Below, in pieces: positions 7,865 to 18,139 of a stretch of DNA of 64,000 nt; the first letter of the stretch is position 1; the number at the start of each line of letters is the position of its first letter. The notes beneath the pieces are model-generated. The model worked only from the letters and a program-made list of their open reading frames with translations. It did not search any database and was not told the origin of the DNA. Made by a program: the position numbers and the translations under genes. Source of the stretch: Acidobacteriota bacterium (lineage in GTDB: Bacteria > Acidobacteriota > Terriglobia > Acidiferrales > UBA7541); the NCBI GenBank assembly GCA_013289825.1, contig JABCZF010000007.1:113869-177868 (forward strand). The letters are read 5' to 3'.

Positions 7865-9880
7865 CTACGAAGACAAAATCACTCGGAACCGCGTTCCGCG
7901 ACCGTTGCGGACCGGGCTTTCCCAATCCAGCTTTCCGCCAAACTCCGCAACACGCCTCGCCACAATCGCTAAGCCGAGTCCGGTGCCCTGGGTCTTCGTT
8001 GTAAAAAACGGTTGCAGAATCTTTTCGCGGGCGCTTTCCGGAATGCCCGCTCCGTCGTCTTCCACAGCAAACAAAAATCCCTGGCCGTTCGCCCGGCCAC
8101 TTACCTTCACGTGACCGCCGCGAGCAGTGGCTTCCAACGCATTCACCACGAGGTTCGACAAAATCTCGTTCACCGCCTCCGCGCTAGCCGAGAGTTTGGT
8201 TTCTTCCGGTCCGACTTCAAAGTGCAACGCGACGCCGCGCCGCTCAGCCTCATGCCGCAAAACCCCGCTGACCTCCTCCGCCACCGCCCGCGCGTCGCAG
8301 GTCGCCCGAACAGCGCCTCCGCGAATCGCGGGCCGGCTGAACTGCAGCAATTGGTTGAGCTTCGCGGATAGCCGCGAGACCTCCTCCAGCACCATGCGCG
8401 TCTCGGCCCTTACCGATTCCGGTACTCCGGGATTTTCGAGCTGCACCTGCAAAATCGTCTTGATCGACCCCAACGGGTTTTTCAAATTGTGCGAAATGCT
8501 GGCGGCCATCTGCCCCAGAACCGCCAACCTCTCTCTCTCCGACAGTTCCCGCTCGAGTTGCAGCTTCTCCTCAATCAGCCGGCACAAATCCAGGGCCCCA
8601 GGCAATTGTTCGCACAAAAACTCCAGCGCCGCTCGCGTTTCACCGGAAATCGCCGCTCCGTGCGGCTCCGCGCGCAACACGGCTATCAACCCATGTTTTT
8701 GACCAACCTGGAAACACTGGTCAGCGATCGGCGCGGATGTGCGGAGCAGTTTTTCGTCAGGTCTTGAACCGTCAGCCCGCAATACGGCCTTTGCCGGGTC
8801 CACAAGAGTCAACGTCGCGCTGGCAAGTTCGAATTGCTCCTGGACCCGCCGCTGAATGAAGTTCACTAATTCTTTGAGGTTCCCTCGCCGCGCTTCTTGC
8901 TGTATCTCCGCCGTCAGACGCTGCACACGGTCCATTTCCTTGTGCGCTGTCTCTTCGAGCCTTCTTCCGAGCACGCGCTGCAGGGGCTCGATGAAAATCA
9001 CCAGCACGAATAGCAGGATCGACGCCGAAGCCTCCGGCGGCAGCGCCGGCTCCAGCCAGACGCTCACCCTCCGCACCAAACTCAAATAAAGCAAAGCTAA
9101 AAATGTGGCCGAGACGGCATATACGAGATTCTTCTGCCGCCCAATCTGCAAAAAGTTGAATCGCTGAACAAGGTAAATCAGCATGGCCGACGGCGGTATC
9201 GCCAGCCAGGCCAGCGCCGTGCTGATGCCCGCAGAAGAATTTGGCGAGTGTGGCCCACCGAAGACATGCAGGTAGACCACCATGGCGGCTCCCGCCACGA
9301 AGAGGCCTACCAGCAAGCCGTGAAATTGCCTCTGGCGCCGATCGGGTGCTCCGAAGGCGAAGCGCACCTCCCAGCCCGCGCCGAACAGCAAGGCCAGGCC
9401 CAGCCAAACCCCATAGCCGCGCCCCAGAGCGTTCCCGGGGATGAGGAAATCAAATCCCGGCGCTGTGGCAATCTGTCGAAAGACGCGCAATGCAAAATAC
9501 AGAATCGGGACGTAAGCAGCGAATAACACCACGTGCTTCCCTGCGCGATTCTTCAGCAGTTCCCGGGTCTCCGCGAACTCCAGATGAAGATGAATCAGCA
9601 GCGGGGGCAGCAGGCACAACCCGGCGCACAGCAGCGTAATCGCCGAACTCTCCAGAAGCGCAGGTGGCACCGGATAATAGATCTCGGCATTCAGCGCCAG
9701 CAACGAGCCGCTATAAAACAAAAACAGCGCCAGACAAAAAAAGAAGAACACGCGCTCAAAATTTCTCTGCCGCCGGTAGCCGACGATCACCACCATCCAG
9801 AACAGCTGCAAGAGCGTGCCAGCAGTAAAACCGATGAGCCGAATATAGACGAGTGACCCCATGTTCTTGCGGATTGCCAA
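7865..9880 (-). CDS. Membrane sensor histidine kinase
   Basis: A 671-residue sensor kinase, presumably acting on the NtrC-type regulator just downstream. About eight hydrophobic segments fill residues 8-305, then a coiled linker and a GAF-like region (about 330-435), a dimerisation/phosphoacceptor helix with His464 in SISHNLKNPLGSI, and an ATPase domain with N-box NLVVNALEATA, G1 EDDGAGIPE and G2 TGLGLAIV. The kinase architecture resembles the PEP-CTERM-type PrsK/PrsR pair, an inference from domain order only. The start could be 9880 or the in-frame ATG at 9862. No ligand can be named. Confidence 0.88.
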   Translation of the reverse strand: MAIRKNMGSLVYIRLIGFTAGTLLQLFWMVVIVGYRRQRNFERVFFFFCLALFLFYSGSLLALNAEIYYPVPPALLESSAITLLCAGLCLLPPLLIHLHLEFAETRELLKNRAGKHVVLFAAYVPILYFALRVFRQIATAPGFDFLIPGNALGRGYGVWLGLALLFGAGWEVRFAFGAPDRRQRQFHGLLVGLFVAGAAMVVYLHVFGGPHSPNSSAGISTALAWLAIPPSAMLIYLVQRFNFLQIGRQKNLVYAVSATFLALLYLSLVRRVSVWLEPALPPEASASILLFVLVIFIEPLQRVLGRRLEETAHKEMDRVQRLTAEIQQEARRGNLKELVNFIQRRVQEQFELASATLTLVDPAKAVLRADGSRPDEKLLRTSAPIADQCFQVGQKHGLIAVLRAEPHGAAISGETRAALEFLCEQLPGALDLCRLIEEKLQLERELSERERLAVLGQMAASISHNLKNPLGSIKTILQVQLENPGVPESVRAETRMVLEEVSRLSAKLNQLLQFSRPAIRGGAVRATCDARAVAEEVSGVLRHEAERRGVALHFEVGPEETKLSASAEAVNEILSNLVVNALEATARGGHVKVSGRANGQGFLFAVEDDGAGIPESAREKILQPFFTTKTQGTGLGLAIVARRVAEFGGKLDWESPVRNGRGTRFRVILSS

Positions 9881-10014
9881 ATTCTACTTCACGGGTGGGA
9901 GCACGACAATCGCCAAGTGTCATATTTTTCTTGCACCATATAAGCGACTATAAATGCAGGGCTTACGGGCAACCAGAATTCCACAGCCTAGCCGTTCCAC
10001 TGTCGGCTTAATCC

Positions 10015-10042
10015 TTGACATGCAACACTTATCTGCTATATT
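10015..10042 (+). promoter_or_regulatory. Sigma-70-type promoter of groES-groEL
   Basis: TTGACA at 10015-10020 and TATATT at 10037-10042 with a 16-base spacer. The -10 box runs into the first arm of the CIRCE element, so repressor binding would block RNA polymerase. Confidence 0.8.
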
Positions 10043-10067
10043 AGCAGTCGACTGTGAGGAGTGCTAA
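10041..10067 (+). promoter_or_regulatory. CIRCE operator (HrcA binding site)
   Basis: TTAGCAGTC, 9-base spacer, GAGTGCTAA. This is the CIRCE inverted repeat with a single departure from the consensus left arm (G for C at the seventh base). HrcA represses chaperonin genes at this site and is released on heat shock in many phyla. No hrcA gene is in the window. Confidence 0.9.
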
Positions 10068-10128
10068 TTCCTTCCGTGCTCCCAGTCGCTGTTCAAACCG
10101 TAAGATCACCTATGGAGGTTCTTCCAAG

Positions 10129-10443
10129 ATGGCAGTCAATCTGACCCCGCTCCACGACCGCGTGATCGTGAAGCGCATTGAAGAGAAAGAAAGCATCAAG
10201 GGTGGCATCATCATCCCTGATTCCGCAAAAGAAAAACCCATGGAGGGTGAAGTAATCGCCGTCGGCGCTGGCAAGCGCGAGAAGGGCGAACTGATCCCGC
10301 TAGACGTGAAAGCCGGCGACCGCGTTCTGTTTGGCAAGTACAGCGGTACGGAAATCAAACTCGACGACGAAGAGTACCTGATTCTTCGCGAAGAAGAGAT
10401 CCTCGCCAAGCTCAGTGGCGCCGCCAAGGCCGCAAAGAGGTAG
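10129..10443 (+). CDS. groES: Co-chaperonin GroES (Hsp10)
   Basis: Heptameric lid of the GroEL folding chamber. Starts [16 protein letters not shown] with the mobile loop [18 protein letters not shown] and ends [13 protein letters not shown]; 104 residues, slightly longer than the usual 95-97. Start chosen at 10129, where GGAGG at 10114-10118 has a 10-base spacing and the conserved N-terminus begins, rather than an in-frame start at 10054. Controlled by the CIRCE promoter immediately upstream and followed by groEL after a 143-base gap. Confidence 0.97.
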   Translation: MAVNLTPLHDRVIVKRIEEKESIKGGIIIPDSAKEKPMEGEVIAVGAGKREKGELIPLDVKAGDRVLFGKYSGTEIKLDDEEYLILREEEILAKLSGAAKAAKR

Positions 10444-12224
<1,781 letters not shown>

Positions 12225-12253
12225 GCTTTTCCAGCTCGCCCCAACCTCAATCC

Positions 12254-12294
12254 AAAAGGGCGTCTTCGGTGGAAACCGGGGCGCCCTTTTTCTT
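12254..12294 (+). terminator. Intrinsic terminator after groEL
   Basis: Arm AAAAGGGCG (12254-12262) pairs with CGCCCTTTT (12282-12290) and a run of T follows. It closes the groES-groEL operon. The remaining bases to 12530 hold no supported gene. Confidence 0.85.
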
Positions 12295-12530
12295 CATTCC
12301 GTGCGAAGCATTTTGTCGATTTCGCAAGATCCTCGTTGCGCTATACTTCCGCTGATTCGCCAGGTTCTCGCCGAATCAATTCGCGTCCTCGACCAGCCAA
12401 AAAATAGATAATCATCGATCGAGGCGATTCGGGCCTTGCGCTTCTATCGCCTCGGCCCGCTTCTAGGCCTGCACTTTCGTCGAGTTTGTACCTATGCCTT
12501 GCTCGTCTCCATGTAGAATCGTGCCGTCTC

Positions 12531-13388
12531 ATGTCTATACAGCCCCCCATCTCCCCGGCATACCGTCCCTGGTGCCTCCGCCACCCTGTCTTTTGCTATT
12601 TTGCGCTGACTTTCTTCCTTTCCTGGCTCGGCGCCTTCCTCGTGGCTGCTCCCCATTTGCTCCACCATCAGCCTTTACCAAATTTGACCGGCGTTTTGAT
12701 GTTTCCCGCCATGCTCCTGGGTCCCAGCCTGACAGGTATTCTTCTTACTCGGCTCATCTATGGCCGCGTCGGTCTGCGCGATCTTTTTTCTCGCATGCGC
12801 CGCTTCCGCTTTCCCGCGCGGTGGTATGTCGCGCTCCTGATTCCCCCGGTCGTCGTCCTCGCGATTCTTGCTTTGCTCAAGACATTTGTCTCTCCCGTTT
12901 ACACGGCCAATCGTTTTTGGCTGGGCCTGGCATTCGGAATCCCCGCGGGCTTCTTCGAAGAGATCGGCTGGACCGGCTTTGCGTTCCCAACCATGTGCCT
13001 GAAGCTGCCGCCGTTCCGGGCTGCGATCTTGTTGGGCCTTCTCTGGGGCCTCTGGCACATTCCCGTCATCAATTTCCTTGGCACGGCCGTCCCCCACGGC
13101 GCCTATTGGCTTCACTTTTTTCTGGCCTTCGCCGCCGCCATGACCGCCATGCGCGTGCTCATCTCCTGGCTGTACGCACAGACCAGGAGCGTCCTCTTGG
13201 CCCAACTCATGCATGCTTGTTCGACCGGTGCGCTGGTGGTCTTCAGCCCGCCGGCCGCCAATGCGCCTCAGGAGGCTTTCTGGTACGCCGCTTATGCCGC
13301 CGCTCTTTGGCTTTTAGTCGCTGCGCTGTTTCTTTCAGAACCCGGCTTTTCGGCAATCTCCAGCCGGGCCCTGATCAAGAATCCCTAG
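12531..13388 (+). CDS. CPBP-family intramembrane metalloprotease
   Basis: About 285 residues with seven to eight hydrophobic helices, belonging to the CAAX-protease/bacteriocin-processing (Rce1-like) family. The three family motifs are visible: EEIGWTGFAFP (glutamate pair present, the usual Arg of EExxxR replaced by Thr), WGLWHIPV (second His) and QLMHACST (third His). Start taken at ATG 12531 (MSIQPPIS); an in-frame ATG at 12486 would add 15 unconvincing residues. No strong Shine-Dalgarno site is seen for either. Processing target unknown; it is flanked by groEL and phosphate-transport genes without an obvious link. Confidence 0.8.
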   Translation: MSIQPPISPAYRPWCLRHPVFCYFALTFFLSWLGAFLVAAPHLLHHQPLPNLTGVLMFPAMLLGPSLTGILLTRLIYGRVGLRDLFSRMRRFRFPARWYVALLIPPVVVLAILALLKTFVSPVYTANRFWLGLAFGIPAGFFEEIGWTGFAFPTMCLKLPPFRAAILLGLLWGLWHIPVINFLGTAVPHGAYWLHFFLAFAAAMTAMRVLISWLYAQTRSVLLAQLMHACSTGALVVFSPPAANAPQEAFWYAAYAAALWLLVAALFLSEPGFSAISSRALIKNP

Positions 13389-13491
13389 CCCGGCCTGCCT
13401 GTTTACCGATCCGACTTCCTTGCCTCAAAACCCCTCCTCCGCTAGACTCTTCGGGCTTCGCGACTAAGACTCTTCAGGGGAGAGTCCTACC

Positions 13492-14118
13492 ATGAACGGA
13501 CTTTTGCAGCGGATTCTTCCGCGTGAACACGGCTTTTTCGACCTTTTCGCCCAGCAAGCCGAGAATATTCGCCAAGGGGCCGAAGCCCTCTTGAAAATGC
13601 TCTTGCATTACACCGGTGTCCCCGAGCAGGTCCAGAGCATCAAGGCCATCGAGCACGAAGGCGACGAAATCGCTCACCGTCTCCTGACCAAGCTCAACCA
13701 GACCTTCATCACGCCCTTCGACCGCGAAGATATCCACGAGCTTTGTAACCGGCTTGACGACGTCATCGACCTCATCGACGCCGCAGCTAGTCGTTTCGTC
13801 CTCTACCGCGTCGACTCCATCCGCGAAGGCACCCCGGACCTCGTCCGAATTCTCGTCTTGGCCACCGTGGAAGTCGCCGCCGCAGTCAAAGCGCTTGGCA
13901 CTCCGGAAAAAGCCCTCAAGCATTGCATCGAGATCAACCGCTACGAAAACGAAAGCGACCGTCTCTGCCGGACTCTCATCGCCCAGCTTTTCGACGAAGA
14001 AAAAGACTCCGTCCAGATCATCAAGTGGAAAGAAATCTTCGAGGTCATAGAAACCGCCGTGGATAAATGCGAAGACGTCGCCAACGTAATCGAAGGCGTC
14101 ATCATCAAGAGCGCTTGA
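13492..14118 (+). CDS. DUF47/PhoU-like accessory protein of PiT transporter
   Basis: A 208-residue all-helical protein of the PhoU-like DUF47 family (Pit accessory protein), with the acidic/helical repeats IEHEGDEIAHRLLTKLNQTF and RYENESDRLCRTLI that carry metal-binding E/D-xxx-D positions. Members are encoded beside PiT transporters and are thought to modulate phosphate uptake. AGGGGAGAG precedes the ATG. Its stop is 7 bases before the pit start, so the two form an operon. Confidence 0.88.
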   Translation: MNGLLQRILPREHGFFDLFAQQAENIRQGAEALLKMLLHYTGVPEQVQSIKAIEHEGDEIAHRLLTKLNQTFITPFDREDIHELCNRLDDVIDLIDAAASRFVLYRVDSIREGTPDLVRILVLATVEVAAAVKALGTPEKALKHCIEINRYENESDRLCRTLIAQLFDEEKDSVQIIKWKEIFEVIETAVDKCEDVANVIEGVIIKSA

Positions 14119-14125
14119 TTCGCCG

Positions 14126-15121
14126 ATGGCCAGCTTCAACCTCCTAATCGCCGTCATCGTTCTCACGCTGGCCTTCGAATTCTCCAACGGCTGGCATGAC
14201 GCCGCCAATTCCATCGCTACCGTTGTCTCTACGCGCGTCCTCACGCCCTTCCGCGCGGTCGTCTGGGCGTCGTTCTGGAATTTCGTCGCGGCCTTCATTT
14301 TTGGCACAGCCGTTGCTACCACGATCGGTAAAGGCATGATTCACATCGAACTGATCAACCAGCAAGTCCTGCTCTCCGGCCTGCTCGGCGCCATTTCCTG
14401 GAACCTCATCACCCTCACGCTCGGCCTCCCAACCAGTTCTTCCCACGCGCTCATCGGCGGCTATGGCGGCGCCGCTGTCGCCTACGCCGGCTTCAAGACA
14501 CTGATCCTCCACGGTTGGGTTAATCCGGTGATCTTTCTTTTTCTGTCGCCGATCATCGGTATGATCCTCGCGATCATTCTGAGCGTCATCACGAGTTGGA
14601 TCGTTCGCCGCCAGCGTCCGCAGAAAGTGGACCGCTGGTTCCGCCGCTTGCAGTTGCTTTCCGCGGCGCTCTTTAGCCTTGGTCATGGCACGAATGACGC
14701 GCAGAAAGGCATGGGCATTATCACCACTGCGCTCGTCGCCAGCGGCTTGTTCAAATCCTTCTCAGTTCCTTACTGGGTCATCATCTGCTGTCACTTGGCC
14801 ATGGCTGGCGGCACCATGGCCGGCGGCTGGCGTATCATCAAAACCATGGGTCAGCGCATCACCAAGCTCACACCCTTCGGTGGTTTTGCGGCGGAAACTG
14901 CCGGCGGACTCACCCTGGTGATGAACGCCGCTTTCGGCATCCCCGTCAGCACCACCCACACCATCACCGGCGCCATCGTCGGTGTCGGCGCCACGCGCCG
15001 CCTTTCCGCCGTCCGCTGGGGCATCACCCGCCGAATCGTCTGGGCCTGGGTTCTCACCATCCCAGGTGCCGCCCTTATCGGCGCCGGCCTTTTCCATCTG
15101 CTTGCACCGCTCCTCCGCTAA
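14126..15121 (+). CDS. pit: Inorganic phosphate transporter, PiT family
   Basis: Low-affinity cation-coupled phosphate symporter, 331 residues, about ten membrane helices. Both PiT signature repeats are present: EFSNGWHDAANSIATVVSTRVLTP near residue 14 in the N half and LGHGTNDAQKGMGII near residue 188 in the C half, as well as the two GLPTSSSHAL and GIPVSTTHTI substrate-site repeats (internal duplication). Operon with the DUF47 protein immediately upstream. Shorter than E. coli PitA because the central cytoplasmic loop is small, as in many PiT/DUF47 pairs. Confidence 0.93.
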   Translation: MASFNLLIAVIVLTLAFEFSNGWHDAANSIATVVSTRVLTPFRAVVWASFWNFVAAFIFGTAVATTIGKGMIHIELINQQVLLSGLLGAISWNLITLTLGLPTSSSHALIGGYGGAAVAYAGFKTLILHGWVNPVIFLFLSPIIGMILAIILSVITSWIVRRQRPQKVDRWFRRLQLLSAALFSLGHGTNDAQKGMGIITTALVASGLFKSFSVPYWVIICCHLAMAGGTMAGGWRIIKTMGQRITKLTPFGGFAAETAGGLTLVMNAAFGIPVSTTHTITGAIVGVGATRRLSAVRWGITRRIVWAWVLTIPGAALIGAGLFHLLAPLLR

Positions 15122-15286
15122 ACTCACTGTTACTTTCGCCAAGCTCTGTGGTCAGCCTTCCCAAGACAGAAGATCAGCCTCACGCAAACACTCAGGCCCG
15201 CCAGATCCGCTAGCTTGCTGAAATCTTCTTGTCTTTTGCAGGCCTCTTTTGATACACAATCTGCTCCGCAGGAAAGGCAGGTCCAC

Positions 15287-15727
15287 ATGAGCACGAGTAA
15301 CTCCCTGGGACGCGATGTTTCGCACGAGCTGGATCTTGAGCTCCTAATCATGCGCCTCGCGTGCTCGCTACCCTTTCTCTATCATGGTTGCGCCATCTTG
15401 TTCGGAACGTTTGGCGGCCCCGGCCCACAAGGATTTGCCGCTTTCATGCACATGCCGGTCGCCGTCGGCTATTTAGTCGGATTGGCCCAATTCGCCGGAG
15501 GCATCGCTGTTTTGACTGGCGCGCTACTTCGCCTTGGAGCCCTCTGCATAATCACCGTTATGCTTGGCGCCGTCTTCATGGTCCATCTCCCCCACGGCTA
15601 CGACATCGGCCGTGGCGGCATGGAATATGCGCTAGCGGAGTTGTTGCTGGCCTTGGGCTTGCTGCTCGCCGGTCCGGGTAAGTATTCTCTCGCCAGCGTT
15701 CTCCCCGCCCCGCTGCGCAAGTGGTAG
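15287..15727 (+). CDS. DoxX-family membrane protein
   Basis: A 146-residue protein with four hydrophobic helices and the DoxX pattern: RLACSLPFLYHG at the first helix, then VGYLVGLAQFAGGIAVLTGALLR, with the closing Gly-Gly helical hairpin LGLLLAGPGKYSLAS. DoxX proteins are small redox-associated membrane proteins; function here is not defined. Start chosen at ATG 15287 with GGAAAGG upstream (15271-15277); an in-frame start at 15215 would add 24 residues without family similarity. Confidence 0.83.
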   Translation: MSTSNSLGRDVSHELDLELLIMRLACSLPFLYHGCAILFGTFGGPGPQGFAAFMHMPVAVGYLVGLAQFAGGIAVLTGALLRLGALCIITVMLGAVFMVHLPHGYDIGRGGMEYALAELLLALGLLLAGPGKYSLASVLPAPLRKW

Positions 15728-15754
15728 CCAGAAGCGTTCCGCCAGAAGCGTTCC
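15727..15754. repeat. 14-bp perfect tandem repeat
   Basis: GCCAGAAGCGTTCC occurs twice in direct succession (15727-15740 and 15741-15754), its first base being the last base of the DoxX stop codon. Confidence 0.9.
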
Positions 15755-16279
15755 GCTTGACAAAGCCGTCCAATCGGCCGCAGCTTCAGCTGCTTGCAAA
15801 AACATTCGCCGGCACAAACTCTTCGTTGCCCAGGCTCTGGCAATCTCCTCTAGCAAACTCCGCTGGCATCCTCAGCTCCAAACCGATTAGTTGCGAACAT
15901 CGCATATATCAACTGCTAATATAAGCTGGGTGGTTAATGGCGTCGCCAGCTTCGATGTCCGACCCGTTCGATTCAGTTACTGGTTCCTCGTCCTTCCCGC
16001 TCTCTGCGATCCCTCTGCGGCAAATCCCTACGCAATTTCGCCCGCACCAAGACAACCCAACTAATGCCCTCTTTTACCACACCCAACAAACCATGCGACG
16101 CGCAGAAATGCTCGCAAGCCGTTTATTTTCTATCGTTTACCTAACACCTCCCGTCACGCCCAGGGTGGCCCGAAGGACTCGCTCGGTCTCCGTTGGCACT
16201 CGACGCCGCGGCCCAAGAGCCGTAAAATCATCCATGTAGCGATGCGTAACTCCCATTCCTGCACAAACTTGGGGCTGTC
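15755..16279. other. Intergenic region before ribBA, no gene seen
   Basis: About 525 bases without a convincing open frame. The composition is more AT-rich around 15890-15925, where TTGCGA (15891-15896) and TAATAT (15917-15922) resemble weak promoter boxes with a long 20-base spacing. No FMN riboswitch (RFN) consensus pieces are visible in front of ribBA. Confidence 0.5.
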
Positions 16280-17464
16280 ATGAGCGAAAATAAATCTCCT
16301 TTCGCAACCGTCGAAGAAGCGGTCGAAGAAATCCGCCAAGGCCGCATGATTGTGCTGGTCGACGACGAAGACCGCGAAAACGAAGGCGACCTCACCATGG
16401 CCGCCGAGAAAATCACCCCGGACGCCATAAACTTCATGGCCAAGTTCGGCCGCGGCCTGATCTGTCTGGCGCTTACCGAGCAACGCTGCGAAGAACTCCA
16501 CCTCCCGCTGATGTCCCCCATCAACACGAGCGTCCACGGCACCGCCTTCTGCGAAGCCATCGACGGCCGCCTTGGCGTCACTACCGGCATCAGCGCCTCC
16601 GACCGCGCCATCACCATCCTCACCGCCATCGACACCAAAACTCGTCCGCAGGACCTAGCCCGTCCAGGCCACATCTTCCCCCTCCGCGCCCGCAATGGCG
16701 GCGTACTGGTGCGCGCCGGCCAAACCGAGGCCAGCGTCGATCTCTCCCGCATCGCCGGTCTAAACGCTTCCGGGGTGATCTGCGAAATCATGAACGAAGA
16801 CGGCACCATGTCCCGCGTGCCGCAGCTCCACGAATTCTGCAAGCAGCACAATTTAAAGATGTTGACGGTCGCAGACCTAATCCGCTACCGCATGCAGCAC
16901 GAGCGCTACGTCCGCCGCGTCGCAGAAGCGGTTCTTCCCACGCGCTACGGTGACTTCCGCATGGTTGCCTACGCCAGCGACGTCGATCACGATCAGCACA
17001 TCGCCTTGGTCCGCGGCAGCCTAGAAGGCGAAACGCCCGCCCTGGTTCGCGTGCATTCACACTGCCTGACTGGCGACGTCTTCGGCTCAACGGCCTGCGA
17101 TTGCAGTGAGCTAGTCTCCCGCTCCCTGGCCACGATCGCCAAGGAAGACCGCGGCGTGTTCCTCTATCTCCATCACACCGGCCGCGGCTTCAGCGTCGAA
17201 ACCGCTGAGGAACCCGGCGCTCTCCCGCAAATCCATTTTCACAACCGCGGCCAGCTCGACCGCGAGCCCGCCCGCCAACGCATGGTCCAGCACGAAAGCG
17301 GCATCGGCGCGCAAATCCTAATCGACCTCGGCCTAAAGGACATCCGTGTCCTGACCAACCATCCAAAAAAGGTAGTGGCCCTGGAGGGCTACGGCATCCG
17401 CATCGCCGACCAAGTCCCGCTGCGGATCGAAGCTCCACCGCGCGCAACACACCAAACTCTCTAA
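16280..17464 (+). CDS. ribBA: RibBA: DHBP synthase / GTP cyclohydrolase II fusion with altered active-site residues
   Basis: A 394-residue two-domain protein that should supply both precursors of riboflavin. The N half (1-205) is DHBP synthase, with DDEDRENEGD at 28-37 and TGISASDRA at 102-110, but the metal-ligand His of the GHTEA motif is Gln148 (GQTEA). The C half (206-394) is GTP cyclohydrolase II: the three zinc cysteines remain (262, 273, 275), but RVHSE is RVHSH, the GTP-binding EGR is TGR (300-302), and the catalytic Asp-x-Arg ahead of GIGAQIL is Val336-Gln-His338 by ungapped alignment. The fold seems retained, yet GTP hydrolysis is doubtful. No Shine-Dalgarno of note. Confidence 0.9.
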   Translation: MSENKSPFATVEEAVEEIRQGRMIVLVDDEDRENEGDLTMAAEKITPDAINFMAKFGRGLICLALTEQRCEELHLPLMSPINTSVHGTAFCEAIDGRLGVTTGISASDRAITILTAIDTKTRPQDLARPGHIFPLRARNGGVLVRAGQTEASVDLSRIAGLNASGVICEIMNEDGTMSRVPQLHEFCKQHNLKMLTVADLIRYRMQHERYVRRVAEAVLPTRYGDFRMVAYASDVDHDQHIALVRGSLEGETPALVRVHSHCLTGDVFGSTACDCSELVSRSLATIAKEDRGVFLYLHHTGRGFSVETAEEPGALPQIHFHNRGQLDREPARQRMVQHESGIGAQILIDLGLKDIRVLTNHPKKVVALEGYGIRIADQVPLRIEAPPRATHQTL

Positions 17465-17482
17465 GGAAGAGATGTCCCGCAT

Positions 17483-18049
17483 ATGAATCGCAGAGCGAAA
17501 TGGATGGTTGGGCTGCCTATGGCTATGATCTTGGCGGTTCCGGCCTTGTTCGCGCTCTGGATTTGGCGCGACTTTCACGGCTCCCGCGTCAGACAAGAAC
17601 GCGAAGCAGTGAGGGCCATTGCCCAATTCCATCAGCGCTTCCATGCAGGTGAATTTGGCAAGATTTGCGACCACGCGTTTGCTTGCCCGGGCTCCCCAGA
17701 TTTGCGGAAAGCCTGGCAGGCGCTTCTTGGAGATGTGCGGAATCGCGCTGGAAACTTCAAGAGTGTAAGCCGCTCTGACATTACGGTGTACATCGAACCG
17801 CGTTCCGTCCAAGCGAATGTTGTCTCGGTATTTGATAAAACTGAGCTACGAGAAATCTTCATCATGAAAGACTATGACGGCCCTTGGGAATCGTCACCTA
17901 CAAGACGGCAACAAGGTAGGCGGCGGGTGCAACACAGCAGGTGTGGAATCGATTGGCGGTGTTTTTTCTTTTGTGCAGTGCAGGGCACCGCTGGCGGCCT
18001 TTTTTTTCGGATGCCCAATCGGGGGATGACCTTAAGCGCACCAGTATGA
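17483..18049 (+). CDS. Small membrane-anchored protein with probable frameshift near the end
   Basis: Uncharacterised. A hydrophobic anchor (residues 8-28) is followed by a soluble domain of about 105 residues. Reading continues to 18049, but from residue 136 the sequence becomes Arg/Cys-rich and unlike a protein domain. If one G is added to the GGG at 17886-17888, the frame instead closes with GIVTYKTATR and a stop at 17917-17919, a natural-looking strand after KDYDGPW. So the real product is probably about 145 residues and the given end is the result of a sequencing or genuine frameshift. It follows ribBA by 18 bases. Confidence 0.5.
   Translation: MNRRAKWMVGLPMAMILAVPALFALWIWRDFHGSRVRQEREAVRAIAQFHQRFHAGEFGKICDHAFACPGSPDLRKAWQALLGDVRNRAGNFKSVSRSDITVYIEPRSVQANVVSVFDKTELREIFIMKDYDGPWESSPTRRQQGRRRVQHSRCGIDWRCFFFCAVQGTAGGLFFRMPNRGMTLSAPV
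17955..18007 (+). terminator. Possible intrinsic terminator
   Basis: GCGGTG (17956-17961) can pair with CACCGC (17986-17991), and an eight-T run follows at 18000-18007 after a short gap. The long loop and the gap make this a weak candidate for ending the ribBA transcript. It lies between convergent genes. Confidence 0.35.
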
Positions 18050-18139
18050 GACACCTCCGCGCAATATACCGCCTGGCCATGGCCGAACGACGATGCACCA
18101 ATAATATTAATAAACCAATATTCTGAACCGCCTCGAAGC

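Noticed and set aside
15755..16279. FMN riboswitch before ribBA
   Set aside because: None of the conserved RFN segments could be found; the same is true before the riboflavin synthase gene.
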